64,000 bases of DNA, taken from contig NZ_CP041186.1 in NCBI RefSeq assembly GCF_006517175.1, positions 7,936,501 through 8,000,500 on the forward strand. Direction: 5' to 3'. Shown here piece by piece: positions 26,751 to 35,161 of this stretch (positions are counted from its first letter, which is position 1; each line of letters starts with the position of its first letter). The notes beneath the pieces were generated by a model, which was not told where the DNA came from, made no database searches, and was given only the letters and a program-made list of their open reading frames with translations. The DNA is from Persicimonas caeni. GTDB taxonomy: Bacteria; Myxococcota_A; Bradymonadia; Bradymonadales; Bradymonadaceae. Both the position numbers and the translations under genes were made by a program.

Positions 26751-27776
26751 ATGCCCAAAAACGTAGTCCTGCTGTACGACAAGTTGATGCTCTCCCACGA
26801 TACCGGCCAGCTGCATCCCGAGCGGCCGGATAGGCTCTACGCCATCCAAGACGCGCTTCGCTGCGCTGAGGTACCCGGCGTGCGCTGGCAAGCCCCCAAG
26901 CCGGCCACCCGAAAACAGATCGAGCGCATCCACACCTGCGACCACGTCGACCAGATCGAAGCGTTCCGCGGCCGCGCCGGGCGCCTCGACGCCGACACGC
27001 CGCTCTCCGAAGACAGCGTGGCGGCCGCCTACTTGGCCGCCGGCGCCGCCATCGACGCGGTCGACGTCGTCCACAAGAACCCCAGCGAGAGCGCCTTCGC
27101 GCTCGTGCGCCCGCCCGGCCACCACGCCGAGCGCGACCAGGCGATGGGCTTTTGCCTGTTCAACAATATCGCCGTCGCCGCCGCCCACGCCGTCGATACG
27201 CTCGGCTACAAGCGCGTGCTCGTCATCGACTGGGACGTCCACCACGGAAACGGCACCCACTACTCGTTTTACGACCGCCGCGAGGTGATGGTCTTCAACA
27301 CCCACCGCTACCCGTTCTACCCGGGCACCGGCCAGGCCAAGGAGACCGGCATCAGCAACGGCGCGGGCTACACGGTCAATGTGCCGCTCCCCCCGGGAAT
27401 GGGCGACGGGGACTACAAGCACGCCTTCGAGACCGTCCTGGAGCCCATCGCCGACGCCTACGAGCCCGATCTGGTGCTCGTCTCGGCCGGCTTCGACTCG
27501 CATCGCCTCGACCCGTTGGGCGGCATGGAAGTCACCTCCGAGGGCTTCGGCGGCCTGTGCACGATGGTCCAGCGCATCGCCGACAAACACGCCGACGGGC
27601 GCCTCGCGCTCATCTTGGAGGGCGGCTACAGCCTCGAAGGCCTGTCGCAAAGCGTGCTCAAATGCGTCGAGGTGCTCGCCGGCACCCCCTACGAGATCGA
27701 CGACGAGCCCAGCGAGAACGGGTACGCGGCGATTGTACGCGCGAGGCGACAGCTTCGGATGTATTGGAACGTGTGA
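26751..27776 (+). CDS. Histone deacetylase-family (class II-like) zinc hydrolase
   Basis: 341 residues. Catalytic motifs are intact: RPPGHHAERDQAMGFC (charge-relay His pair), DWDVHHGNG (Zn-ligand region), SAGFDSHRLDPLGG (Zn Asp) and LEGGYSLEGL. Bacterial members act as deacetylases of small molecules (acetoin utilisation, acetylpolyamines) or proteins. The substrate is not evident here. The N-terminus has the LSHDTGQLHPERPDRL substrate-loop typical of the class II and acetylpolyamine groups. It is a single gene, followed convergently by the toxin-antitoxin pair. Confidence 0.93.
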   Translation: MPKNVVLLYDKLMLSHDTGQLHPERPDRLYAIQDALRCAEVPGVRWQAPKPATRKQIERIHTCDHVDQIEAFRGRAGRLDADTPLSEDSVAAAYLAAGAAIDAVDVVHKNPSESAFALVRPPGHHAERDQAMGFCLFNNIAVAAAHAVDTLGYKRVLVIDWDVHHGNGTHYSFYDRREVMVFNTHRYPFYPGTGQAKETGISNGAGYTVNVPLPPGMGDGDYKHAFETVLEPIADAYEPDLVLVSAGFDSHRLDPLGGMEVTSEGFGGLCTMVQRIADKHADGRLALILEGGYSLEGLSQSVLKCVEVLAGTPYEIDDEPSENGYAAIVRARRQLRMYWNV

Positions 27777-27790
27777 GGCCTACAGAGACG

Positions 27791-28324
27791 TTAAGCTCGT
27801 GGCTGGTCGTCACAGAGAAACAAGTCATTCTCGCCAACTCGGCCACAGTCGCCGGCGTCGAGTTCGACGACTGTCCTCTCCGCATTGCGATCGAAGGCGG
27901 AGACTCCTTCGATCCGGTGAATGAACCCTTCCCGACCGCGCTCGTTTGCTTCAAACCTCTCCCAAACCTCTTCAGGGAGCGCCTCCAGGATACGGCAGCG
28001 AAGCAAGATCTCAGTGCTCTTGTGCATCCCTGTCGGTTGGTTCTCCTTTGCCTCCCACTTCATCACCGACTGGTGGGAAGTCATGCCCACGAGTTGGGCG
28101 AAGTCGGCGAGCGTCTTCTGCATCCACTGGCGGATGAACCGAACCTGGCGTCCACTGAGAGGTTCTGGGCGATGCGCCAGCAACCACAAGACTGCGTGCT
28201 GGAAGTCATGGGCGTTGACCTGCGGCGCGACATCCCCTCGCACCTGCGCCATGGGTACGTTCTTGAGAAGCACCGGAAAGCCGAGGCTCCAGTCTTCAAA
28301 CTCGTCTCGAATATGAGTTTGCAT
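27791..28324 (-). CDS. HTH antitoxin of a type II toxin-antitoxin pair
   Basis: 177 residues. The centre (about 55-115) contains a Cro/CI-like helix-turn-helix: LSGRQVRFIRQWM, then TLADFAQLVGMTSHQSVMKW, as in MqsA-type antitoxins and XRE regulators. Unlike MqsA it has no N-terminal zinc-binding CxxC pair. It is the second gene of the unit, 12 nt after the toxin-like gene. The palindrome upstream of the unit (28663-28677) is a likely operator. It may act both as antitoxin and autorepressor (inference). Confidence 0.75.
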   Translation of the reverse strand: MQTHIRDEFEDWSLGFPVLLKNVPMAQVRGDVAPQVNAHDFQHAVLWLLAHRPEPLSGRQVRFIRQWMQKTLADFAQLVGMTSHQSVMKWEAKENQPTGMHKSTEILLRCRILEALPEEVWERFEANERGREGFIHRIEGVSAFDRNAERTVVELDAGDCGRVGENDLFLCDDQPRA

Positions 28325-28336
28325 CGCATTTCCTTA

Positions 28337-28639
28337 CTAGTTCAGGTCGATCACGGTGACCACGAGCATGTCATCATCGAACGTCACGATGATACGAAGC
28401 TCGCGCTCGTCAGCCACCGTCTTGCCTCTCACGGCGTAGTTCCAAGCCTGATAAGTCTCGTCAAAGCGGTCTTTTCTCTTCTCGTGCCACCCATGCGTCA
28501 GCACAAATTCGACTTCCGGACGAGTGATAGCCCGCTGTGCGCCGCGTTGTTGGGCGTGAGTTGTGAGCAGATAATCGCCGGACTCTACATGCTCAGAAAC
28601 GACCTCCAACAAATTGTCGAGCTTCTTCGGTCGCCCCAT
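28337..28639 (-). CDS. DUF4258-like RNase-type toxin
   Basis: 100 residues, ATG with a GGGAG Shine-Dalgarno 9 nt upstream. The central YLLTTHAQQRGAQRAITRPEVEFVL segment and the ending ELRIIVTFDDDMLVVTVIDLN match the pattern of DUF4258 proteins, which have a BrnT/RelE-like fold and are often toxins. Toxin-first order, as in mqsRA and higBA. Family call by recognition of pattern, without a profile search. Confidence 0.7.
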   Translation of the reverse strand: MGRPKKLDNLLEVVSEHVESGDYLLTTHAQQRGAQRAITRPEVEFVLTHGWHEKRKDRFDETYQAWNYAVRGKTVADERELRIIVTFDDDMLVVTVIDLN

Positions 28640-28662
28640 TTCTTGCAGCTCCCTTGGCGAAA

Positions 28663-28677
28663 TGTAACCTAGTTACA
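28663..28677. promoter_or_regulatory. Palindromic operator candidate for the toxin-antitoxin unit
   Basis: TGTAAC-CTA-GTTACA is a perfect 6-bp inverted repeat placed 24 nt before the toxin start codon. It resembles the short AACCT/AGGTT-type operators of MqsA-like antitoxins. Confidence 0.5.
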
Positions 28678-29280
28678 CTCTCATGACAACGTGCGGCCGA
28701 TTGCCGCCCCCTCTTTACTGTTTTCGGCAATCTGCAGAAATTGTTGCGTGGAAGCCGAGAAATCAGCCCGTGGCAAGACGTATGGCGGGATATTTTCTGT
28801 TTCGGAGTAAGTGGCGTCCGTCGACGTCTTCGAGCAATCTGCCCAAGACTCGACACACGCCTCGCGAGGTGCACGAACGATCGAGCCGCGACTCGATACA
28901 GCTCCGGAAAGGTGGACGAACCAATAAGGTCGCGAAGAATTGCGTCGGGCAAGCTCCGAGATATCGCGACCTGAGACCCGCCCCTCAGATTTGGATATGC
29001 CAGATCTCCGCGCCCGACACCCCGGTCGGAGTCTGCAACCCCGTAGGACTCTCCGTTCACCATCGGACGTCAGCCCGAGATATCCGACCATTTCGAGGTT
29101 GAGTGTCGACAGGCGCCCTGAAGGGTGCTCCCACTCGCCAGGAGTCTATGGGACTCGAACTCGGACGTCCTCAGAACCTTCCGGACGCGATTTTTCGCGA
29201 CCCAAGAAGGTCGAAGAGCTCTTCGCTGGGCGTCGGGTGTCAGCGAAGAGCTCTTCAAAGTTCGTTTTGAAGGTCTGCCC
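28678..29280. other. Gene-free stretch with inverted repeats
   Basis: About 600 nt between the toxin-antitoxin unit and the ankyrin gene. Reading frames on both strands overlap one another and show no family features or codon pattern like the neighbours. The right half holds CGCGATTTTTCGCG (29187-29200) and a large inverted repeat (29213-29256). It may be decayed sequence. Confidence 0.5.
29213..29256. repeat. 16-bp perfect inverted repeat with palindromic arms
   Basis: Arm 29213-29228 (GAAGAGCTCTTCGCTG), 12-nt loop, arm 29241-29256. Each arm itself contains the 12-bp palindrome GAAGAGCTCTTC. It sits 24 nt past the stop of the ankyrin gene, so a role in transcript termination or stability is possible, but no T-run follows on that strand. 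Confidence 0.7.
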
Positions 29281-30534
29281 TCAACCTTGCTGGGCGGTCA
29301 ACAGCTGCAGAATCTCGTCGAGGCCGAGCATCTCGGCCAGGTCGGCGGGGGTCTTGCCGTTCCACATCGCGGCGGTGGTGTCCGCGCCCTCCTCGACGAG
29401 CAACTCGACGAGCACGAGGCTGCCGTCACGCGTGGCGATATGCAGCGGCGTGGTGCCGTCCTGGGCGGCCACGTTGACGTCGGCGCCCCTTTTCAAGAGC
29501 TGTCGCACAATGGACACGTCGCCGCCTTCGACCGCCCAGGTCAGCGCCGTCTGCCCGAAGCGGTTGGCCAAGTGGCAGTCCGCGCCCGCTGCGAGGAGCA
29601 GGTTCGCCACGTCGTGGTGCTCGGCCTTGAGCGCCTGAATCAGCGGGGTATCGCCCTCGGGCACGTACTCCCATTGCCCTTCGACGGTGCGCGTGTTGAT
29701 GTCGGCGCCGTTCTCGAGAAGCTTGCGGACCCGCGCGACGTCGCCCTCACGCGCCGCCTCGACGAGCGCATAAGCCTCTTCACCGACATCTTCGATCACC
29801 TGGGCGCGGTGGTCTTCTTCGCCAGCCGCAAGCCGACGCTCGAGCTCGTCGACGGGCACGTCCCAGTCGACGCCCATCAGAGCGAGATGCTCGGCGGCGG
29901 CCTGCGCCGACTCGACGGTGACCACCGAGATGTCGTTGGGGACCTCGAGCAACACCAGGTTGTCGGCGTCGCTCACCGATACGCGTTTTCCTTCGTCGAG
30001 CGCGTCGAGCCACGACAAGACCACCTCGCAATGCGCCGGCGACAGCGACGTATCGTGCGACCACGGCATCGTGAGCACCTCACCGAACATCGCCTCACGC
30101 GCGTCGAGGCCGAAGCCGGCCAACTGCTCGAGCCCGTCGGCCCAGTTGGTGTTCATCGGCTGGCTCATCCCACACTCGTCGCCTCGGCACCACAGCCCCG
30201 CCGACGCCAGGTGCTCGACCGCCTCGGCGGCGTACTCGCCGAGCTCGCGAAGCTCGTCGGGCAGGTCCTCGAACCGCTCGAGCGGCTCGCGCTCTTCTTC
30301 GGGTAGATAGGCTTCGTAGTATTGGGACTCGTCCGACGCCGCCAGCCCCACGAGCGCCTTGTCGTTCCAGGCCAGGCAAAAGTGCTCGCCCATGCCGTTG
30401 TCGAAGACGTAGCGCCCGTCCTCGGCGCTCTCCTGCCAGTCGCCGGCGTTGATGCCAAAATACATCATGCTCAAGCTATACAGCGCATGATGCAGGCGTG
30501 CCTGACGGACCACTCGATCTCGAGAAAACTCCAT
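29281..30534 (-). CDS. Ankyrin-repeat protein
   Basis: 417 residues from the ATG at 30534, which has GGGAGGA just upstream; the reading from 30591 is less likely. The N-terminal about 245 residues are acidic and Trp/Met-rich and match nothing I recognise. The C-terminal half carries about five ankyrin repeats (for example YALVEAAREGDVARVRKLLE, LIQALKAEHHDVANLLLAAG, TPLHIATRDGSLVLVELLVE). No signal peptide, so cytoplasmic. Ankyrins bind proteins; the partner is unknown. It lies upstream of no operon partner and follows hisD in the same direction after a short gap. Confidence 0.85.
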   Translation of the reverse strand: MEFSRDRVVRQARLHHALYSLSMMYFGINAGDWQESAEDGRYVFDNGMGEHFCLAWNDKALVGLAASDESQYYEAYLPEEEREPLERFEDLPDELRELGEYAAEAVEHLASAGLWCRGDECGMSQPMNTNWADGLEQLAGFGLDAREAMFGEVLTMPWSHDTSLSPAHCEVVLSWLDALDEGKRVSVSDADNLVLLEVPNDISVVTVESAQAAAEHLALMGVDWDVPVDELERRLAAGEEDHRAQVIEDVGEEAYALVEAAREGDVARVRKLLENGADINTRTVEGQWEYVPEGDTPLIQALKAEHHDVANLLLAAGADCHLANRFGQTALTWAVEGGDVSIVRQLLKRGADVNVAAQDGTTPLHIATRDGSLVLVELLVEEGADTTAAMWNGKTPADLAEMLGLDEILQLLTAQQG

Positions 30535-30606
30535 CGCTTCCTCCCACTTGGTAAGGTTCAATTTTGTACGACGTGGGAGGAATCGTAGCATCGATGGACG
30601 AGGTCG

Positions 30607-31878
30607 TCATTCATCCAATTTGCGGCGCTCCGCGGAGCGCGCGTGGCCTTCGAGGCCCTCGAGCCGCGCCAACGCGATCGCGTCGTCGACGAGTTCCTGG
30701 GAGGCCTCGAGGTCGTCCATCTCCATCCAGGTGCGCACCCGCAGGAAGGTGAAGACCGACAGGCCGCCGGTCGAGCGGGCGGTGCCGCCGGTGGGCAGCG
30801 TGTGGTTGGGGCCGGCGCCGTAGTCGCCCAAGACCTCGGCGGTGCCGTGGCCCACGAAGAGGCCGCCGTAGTGGTTGACCTTGTCGGCGACCTGGGCGGC
30901 GTCTTCGACGATGACCTCGAGGTGCTCGGCGGCGATGCGGTCGCACAGGTCGATGCCCTGCTCGACGCTCTCGGCGATGACGGCAAAGCCGTTTTCGAGG
31001 GCGGCCGAAGCGGTCTCTTTGGTAGGCAGAATGTCGAGCTGGCGCACGAGTTCGTCGTCGACGGCCTTTACGAGCGCTTTGTCGAGCGAGATGAGAATCG
31101 GCAGCGCGTCGGGGTCGTGCTCGGCCTGCGCGAGCAGGTCGGCGGCGACGGTGACCGGGTCGGCGGTATGGTCGGCAAAGACCACGAGCTCCGAGGGCCC
31201 GGCGAGCATGTCGATGCGCACCCGCCCGCTGACGAGCTTTTTGGCCGCGGTGACCCAGCGGTTGCCGGGGCCGACGACGACGTCACACGCGGGCACTTCG
31301 CCCGCACCGTAGGCCATCGCGGCGATGGCTTGCGCCCCGCCGATGCCCAGCAACGCGTCCGCGCCGGCGACCGCAGCCGCGGCGAGCGTGACCTGGTCGG
31401 GCTTGGGCGAGGCGACCCAAACGGTCTCGACGCCAGCGACGCGTGCGGTGCACGCGGTCATCAGCACCGACGACGGCAGCGGGAAACGCCCGCCCGGCGC
31501 GTAGCACCCGGCGCGGTCGACCGGCACGACGGTGTGCCCTGCCCGGCCGCCTGGAATCGGCACGTCGACGTCGGTAATGGCGTCGCGCTGCGCCTTGCAG
31601 AACGCCTCGATCCGCTCGGCGGTGCGCTCGAGCACGCCGCGCTGCTCGTCGGGCAGCTCCTCGAGCGCGGCCTCGAGCTGCTCGCGCTCGTAGATCGCCG
31701 GCTCGCCGTGCTGGATATCGCCCAGGCGCAGCCCGTGCTCGTACAGCGCCTCTTCGCCGCGCTCACGCACGTCGTCGACGATCTTCGCGGCCTCGCGAAG
31801 GGTGTCGGCGTCGACGGCGTCGCGGCGCAGGTAGGGGACTTCGTCGGGGGCGAGTAGTTTGAGGAGTTTGGTTTTCAT
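30607..31878 (-). CDS. hisD: Histidinol dehydrogenase
   Basis: 423 residues; catalyses the last two oxidations from histidinol to histidine with NAD and zinc. Motifs: YAPGGRFPLPSSVLM, GIGGAQAIAAMAYG, VVGPGNRWVTAAKK, DMLAGPSELVVFAD, the catalytic Glu-His pair in AAEHLEV, and GPNHTLPTGG. The start is 3 nt after the stop of the HisA-HisI-HisE gene, so the two are tightly coupled. Last gene of the histidine operon. Confidence 0.96.
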   Translation of the reverse strand: MKTKLLKLLAPDEVPYLRRDAVDADTLREAAKIVDDVRERGEEALYEHGLRLGDIQHGEPAIYEREQLEAALEELPDEQRGVLERTAERIEAFCKAQRDAITDVDVPIPGGRAGHTVVPVDRAGCYAPGGRFPLPSSVLMTACTARVAGVETVWVASPKPDQVTLAAAAVAGADALLGIGGAQAIAAMAYGAGEVPACDVVVGPGNRWVTAAKKLVSGRVRIDMLAGPSELVVFADHTADPVTVAADLLAQAEHDPDALPILISLDKALVKAVDDELVRQLDILPTKETASAALENGFAVIAESVEQGIDLCDRIAAEHLEVIVEDAAQVADKVNHYGGLFVGHGTAEVLGDYGAGPNHTLPTGGTARSTGGLSVFTFLRVRTWMEMDDLEASQELVDDAIALARLEGLEGHARSAERRKLDE

Positions 31879-31881
31879 CGT

Positions 31882-33144
31882 TCACTCTTTTGCGTCGCCT
31901 TTGCGGCGGGTGACCTTCAGGGCGCGGCGGTCGAGTTCGCGTTCGACGTCGCGCAGGCTCACGCCTGCTTTGGTGGCGGCGACGAGGGCGAAGTAGAGGA
32001 CGTCGGCGGTCTCCCAGGTGACTTCGTCTTTGGTGTCCGCCTCGGCGAGTTCGCGGGCTTCTTCGAGGAGCTTCTTGCCCAGAAGCTCGGGGTCTTCGAA
32101 GAGTCGCTTCGTATAGGAACCTTCCGGGGCGTTCTCGAGGCGGCTCTGCAGCGTGCGCTCGAGGGCGGTGAGCCCGTCGTCGTCGCCCCAGCAGGTGCGC
32201 GTGTCTTTGTGGCAGAAGCCGGGCCCGTGCTGGCGCACGCGGAAGCGAACCGCGTCGGAGTCGCAATCGAGGTCGATGCTCAGCAGGTCCTGGGTCGCCC
32301 CGCTCGTCTTGCCTTTGACCCACAGGCCGCGCGAGCGCGACTGGTAGACTCCCTGCTGCAGGTCGACGGCCTCGCGCAGGCTCTCGTCGCTCGAGTAGGC
32401 TAGGCCCAGCGCCTTGCCGTATTCGTCGCACACCACCGTCGGGTAGAGCCCGTCGGGGCGGTCGGAGCTAATCGGCGCGCAGATAGCGTCGGCCAGGTGA
32501 ATCTTGTCGGTGTAGAGCGCCATGCCCACCTGGGCGTCGACGCCCAGCTTGTGCAGCGCGGCGAGCTCGTCGAGCGTGCTCACGCCGCCGGCGACCGTCA
32601 GGTGAGCGTCGCCGGCTGCTTCGAGCAGCGCCTCGACGCGCTCGAGGTCGGTGCCCTCCAGGCGCCCTTCGCGCTCGACGAAGGTGACCATGAAGCCACC
32701 GACATACTCGCGAAGCTCCTCCATGCGCTCGACCACCCCGCGGCCCGTCTTGGTCTGCCAGCCCTCCACAACGACCTCGCCGTCGACCGCGTCGAGCGCG
32801 GCGATGACGCGCTCGGGCGGAAGCTCGCGCAGGATCTCCGGCCTGGCGGCGGTGCCCAGAATGATCTTGTCGGCGCCGGCGTCGAGCCACTCGATGGCGG
32901 TGTCGACGTCGCGGATGCCGCCGCCCACGCGGACTCGGCCCATCGAGCACAGCTCGCGGATGAGCTCTTTATTCGAGCCCTTGCCGAGCGCGGCGTCCAG
33001 GTCGATCACGGCGACGTCGCCGGCGAGGCGAAACTTCTCCATGATCGGGCGCGGGTCGCCGGCGTCGACTTCTTTGTCTTCGGCTTTGCCGCCTACGAGT
33101 TGGACGGCGTTGCCGTCCATGATGTCTATGGATGGGATGATCAT
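31882..33144 (-). CDS. hisAIE: Trifunctional HisA-HisI-HisE fusion (HIS4-like)
   Basis: 420 residues. Residues 1-220: HisA-type beta-alpha barrel (ProFAR isomerase) with Asp7 in IIPSIDIMDG and VRVGGGIRD. Residues 228-320: HisI (PRA-CH) with SRSRGLWVKGKTSG, DCDSD and GFCHKDTRTCW supplying the Zn cysteines. Residues 325-420: HisE (PRA-PH) with EEARELAEA and WETADVLYFAL. It thus performs the second to fourth steps of histidine synthesis if all domains are active. The HisI-HisE part (DRPDGLYPTVV, ENAPEGSYTKRLF, LKVTRRKGDAK) strongly resembles fungal HIS4 from memory. The HisA loop reads TFVEREG (154-160) where I expect TDxxRDG, so HisA activity deserves testing. Confidence 0.92.
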   Translation of the reverse strand: MIIPSIDIMDGNAVQLVGGKAEDKEVDAGDPRPIMEKFRLAGDVAVIDLDAALGKGSNKELIRELCSMGRVRVGGGIRDVDTAIEWLDAGADKIILGTAARPEILRELPPERVIAALDAVDGEVVVEGWQTKTGRGVVERMEELREYVGGFMVTFVEREGRLEGTDLERVEALLEAAGDAHLTVAGGVSTLDELAALHKLGVDAQVGMALYTDKIHLADAICAPISSDRPDGLYPTVVCDEYGKALGLAYSSDESLREAVDLQQGVYQSRSRGLWVKGKTSGATQDLLSIDLDCDSDAVRFRVRQHGPGFCHKDTRTCWGDDDGLTALERTLQSRLENAPEGSYTKRLFEDPELLGKKLLEEARELAEADTKDEVTWETADVLYFALVAATKAGVSLRDVERELDRRALKVTRRKGDAKE

Positions 33145-33161
33145 TGAAAGTCCAAGCCTTT

Positions 33162-33208
33162 GGAGGCAGACCTTCCAGGTCTGGTCCAGCGCTGGAAGCG
33201 CTGCCTCC
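33162..33208. repeat. Cruciform-like element between hisF and hisAIE
   Basis: Outer arms GGAGGCAG (33162-33169) and CTGCCTCC (33201-33208) enclose the nested short palindromes ACCTTCCAGGT and CCAGCGCTGG. It fills most of the only sizeable gap (72 nt) in the histidine operon, and could attenuate or process the transcript or be a mobile repeat. Confidence 0.6.
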
Positions 33209-33216
33209 TATTGTCG

Positions 33217-33978
33217 TCAGATGCTCTGTCGAACCTCGAAGCCAGCTTCCGCCAACTCCTCTTTGACCTCGGCGACCGTGTAGTCGCCCTCGTGGAAGAT
33301 CGAGGCGGCGAGGACGGCGTCGGCGCCGGCGTCGAACGCTTCGGCGAGGTGCGTGGGGTTGTCGGCGCCGCCCGAGGCGATGATCGGGATGGGGACGGCG
33401 TCGGAGGCGGCTTCGAGCAGCGTCAGGTCGTAGCCCTCGCGGGTGCCGTCGCGGTCCCAGCTCGTCAGCAGGATTTCGCCGGCGCCGCGGCGGTAGACCT
33501 CGCCGATCCACTCGATGGCGTCGATGCCGGTGGGCTTTCGGCCGCCGCTGACGACGACCTCCCAGCTCCCCTGCCCGTCGCCTTTGGCGTCGACGGCGAT
33601 GACGGTGCACTGGCTGCCGAAACGCTCGGCCATCTGGTCGACGATGTCGGGGTTTCGGACCGCGGCGGTGTTGATGGAGACCTTGTCGGCGCCGGCGTTC
33701 AGAAGTTGCTCGGCGTCGTCGAGCTCGCGCACGCCGCCGCCGACGGTCAGCGGGATCGACAGGCGCTCGCGGATCTTGCGCACGGTCTCGAGCTGCGTGC
33801 CGCGGCCCTCGGGGGTCGCCGAGACGTCGAGCATGACGATCTCGTCGGCGCCCTGCCCTTCGTAAGCCGCCGCGAGCTCGTCGGGCGCGCCCTGGTCGCG
33901 AAGGCCCTGGAACTTGACGCCTTTGACCACGCGGCCGTGTTTGACGTCGAGGCATGGAATGATGCGTACGGTCAGCAT
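33217..33978 (-). CDS. hisF: Imidazole glycerol phosphate synthase, cyclase subunit
   Basis: 253 residues, beta-alpha barrel. Catalytic Asp in [17 protein letters not shown], second catalytic Asp in [10 protein letters not shown], phosphate loops [12 protein letters not shown] and [12 protein letters not shown]. With HisH it makes IGP and AICAR. Its start overlaps the hisH stop by 7 nt. A 72-nt gap with a structured repeat separates it from the HisA-I-E gene. Confidence 0.97.
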   Translation of the reverse strand: MLTVRIIPCLDVKHGRVVKGVKFQGLRDQGAPDELAAAYEGQGADEIVMLDVSATPEGRGTQLETVRKIRERLSIPLTVGGGVRELDDAEQLLNAGADKVSINTAAVRNPDIVDQMAERFGSQCTVIAVDAKGDGQGSWEVVVSGGRKPTGIDAIEWIGEVYRRGAGEILLTSWDRDGTREGYDLTLLEAASDAVPIPIIASGGADNPTHLAEAFDAGADAVLAASIFHEGDYTVAEVKEELAEAGFEVRQSI

Positions 33979-34571
33979 TGTAGCCACCTCTCGAGCAAGC
34001 CGAGGCCCCATTTGCCGGAGATCTCCGGGTGGAATTGGCAGGCCAAGATATTTTCGCGCTCCATCGCCGCCACAAAAGGCCCGCCGTGCTCGGCCGTCGC
34101 CGGCGACCAGCCCTCGGGCGCCTCTCGGAGGCGGTAGGAGTTGGCAAAATAGGCGTAGCCGCTGGTCAGGAGCCGACACGATTCGTCGGCGGCCACGCGG
34201 TTCCAGCCAAATTGGGGGATGCGCACGGTGTCGGGAAAGCGCGTGATCTTGGCGGGCACGATGCCCAGGCCCTCGACGCCGGCGCTCTCCTCGCTCTCCG
34301 CGCACAGGAGCTGCAGGCCCAGACATACCGCCAAGAGCGGTTTTCCGGCCGCGGCGCGCTCGACGAGCGCCTCGCGCATGCCCAGCTCCTCGATGCGCTG
34401 CATGCCCGCGCCGAACGAGCCGACGCCGGGGAGCACGACCCAGTCGTCGCCGCGCACATGGTCTGGATTTTCGGTCAACTCCGGCTCACCGCCCAGGCGG
34501 CGAAACGCGGCCATCATCGAGGCGATATTGGCCACGCCGGTCTTGATGATATGGACCTTTTTGGTCGCCAT
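33972..34571 (-). CDS. hisH: Imidazole glycerol phosphate synthase, glutaminase subunit
   Basis: 199 residues, class I glutamine amidotransferase. Nucleophile Cys in [11 protein letters not shown], oxyanion [12 protein letters not shown], and catalytic His-Glu in QFHPEISG. It feeds ammonia to HisF. The ATG at 34571 has AGGAG 10 nt upstream; a GTG at 34577 overlapping hisB is possible but too near that Shine-Dalgarno. Confidence 0.95.
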   Translation of the reverse strand: MATKKVHIIKTGVANIASMMAAFRRLGGEPELTENPDHVRGDDWVVLPGVGSFGAGMQRIEELGMREALVERAAAGKPLLAVCLGLQLLCAESEESAGVEGLGIVPAKITRFPDTVRIPQFGWNRVAADESCRLLTSGYAYFANSYRLREAPEGWSPATAEHGGPFVAAMERENILACQFHPEISGKWGLGLLERWLQC

Positions 34572-34573
34572 CG

Positions 34574-35161
34574 TCACAACACTCCTTTGGTGCTCGGCAC
34601 GTCGTCGGTCCCGGTGCGGGCGACGGCCTTTCGAAGAGCAATCGCCATCGCCTTGAAGGCAGCTTCGGCCCGGTGGTGGTCGTTGTCGCCGCGCAGCACG
34701 TCGACGTGAATCGCCGCGCGCGCCTCCATGGCGAACGATTGGAAGACATGGCCGATATTCTCGCAGGCCAGCTGGCCGATCGACTCACGCTTCAGCCCCA
34801 GGTTGACGACTGCGTAGGGCCGGCCGGACAGGTCGACGACGACGCGGGCGAGCGCCTCGTCGAGCGGGGCGTAGGCGTGGGCGAAGCGCTCGATGCCGCG
34901 GCGCTCGCCGAGCGCCTCGTGAAAGGCACGGCCCAGCGCCAACGCGCAATCCTCGACGGTGTGGTGGTCGTCGACCTCCAGGTCACCGTCGCACTCGAGC
35001 TGCAGGTCGAAGCGGCCGTGCTTGGCCATCGCGCCCAACATATGATCGTAGAAGCCGATGCCCGTCGAGATGTCGGACGTGCCCTCTCCGTCGAGGTTCA
35101 GGCGTAGCCGAATATCGGTCTCGCGGGTGGTTCGCTCGATTCTGGATTCACGACTGCTCAT
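34574..35161 (-). CDS. hisB: Imidazoleglycerol-phosphate dehydratase (monofunctional)
   Basis: 195 residues, the length of the single-domain enzyme; no HAD phosphatase domain is attached. Metal motifs [13 protein letters not shown] and [13 protein letters not shown], and [19 protein letters not shown] overlaps the stop of the hisC/HAD gene (ATGA). Confidence 0.97.
   Translation of the reverse strand: MSSRESRIERTTRETDIRLRLNLDGEGTSDISTGIGFYDHMLGAMAKHGRFDLQLECDGDLEVDDHHTVEDCALALGRAFHEALGERRGIERFAHAYAPLDEALARVVVDLSGRPYAVVNLGLKRESIGQLACENIGHVFQSFAMEARAAIHVDVLRGDNDHHRAEAAFKAMAIALRKAVARTGTDDVPSTKGVL

Noticed and set aside
26610-27650. N-terminal extension of the LON-domain gene
   Set aside because: Entirely antisense to the deacetylase gene; the LON domain itself begins just after the ATG at 26609.
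28683-29102. Plus-strand frames in the gene-free region
   Set aside because: Several frames overlap on both strands, none has a family match, Shine-Dalgarno or consistent codon pattern.
29135-29175. tRNA-like segment on the minus strand (GTTCGAGTCCC-like T-loop)
   Set aside because: The T-stem does not pair and no cloverleaf could be built; at most a remnant.
34572-34577. GTG start for hisH overlapping hisB
   Set aside because: The AGGAG site would be only 4 nt away; the ATG at 34571 has better spacing.
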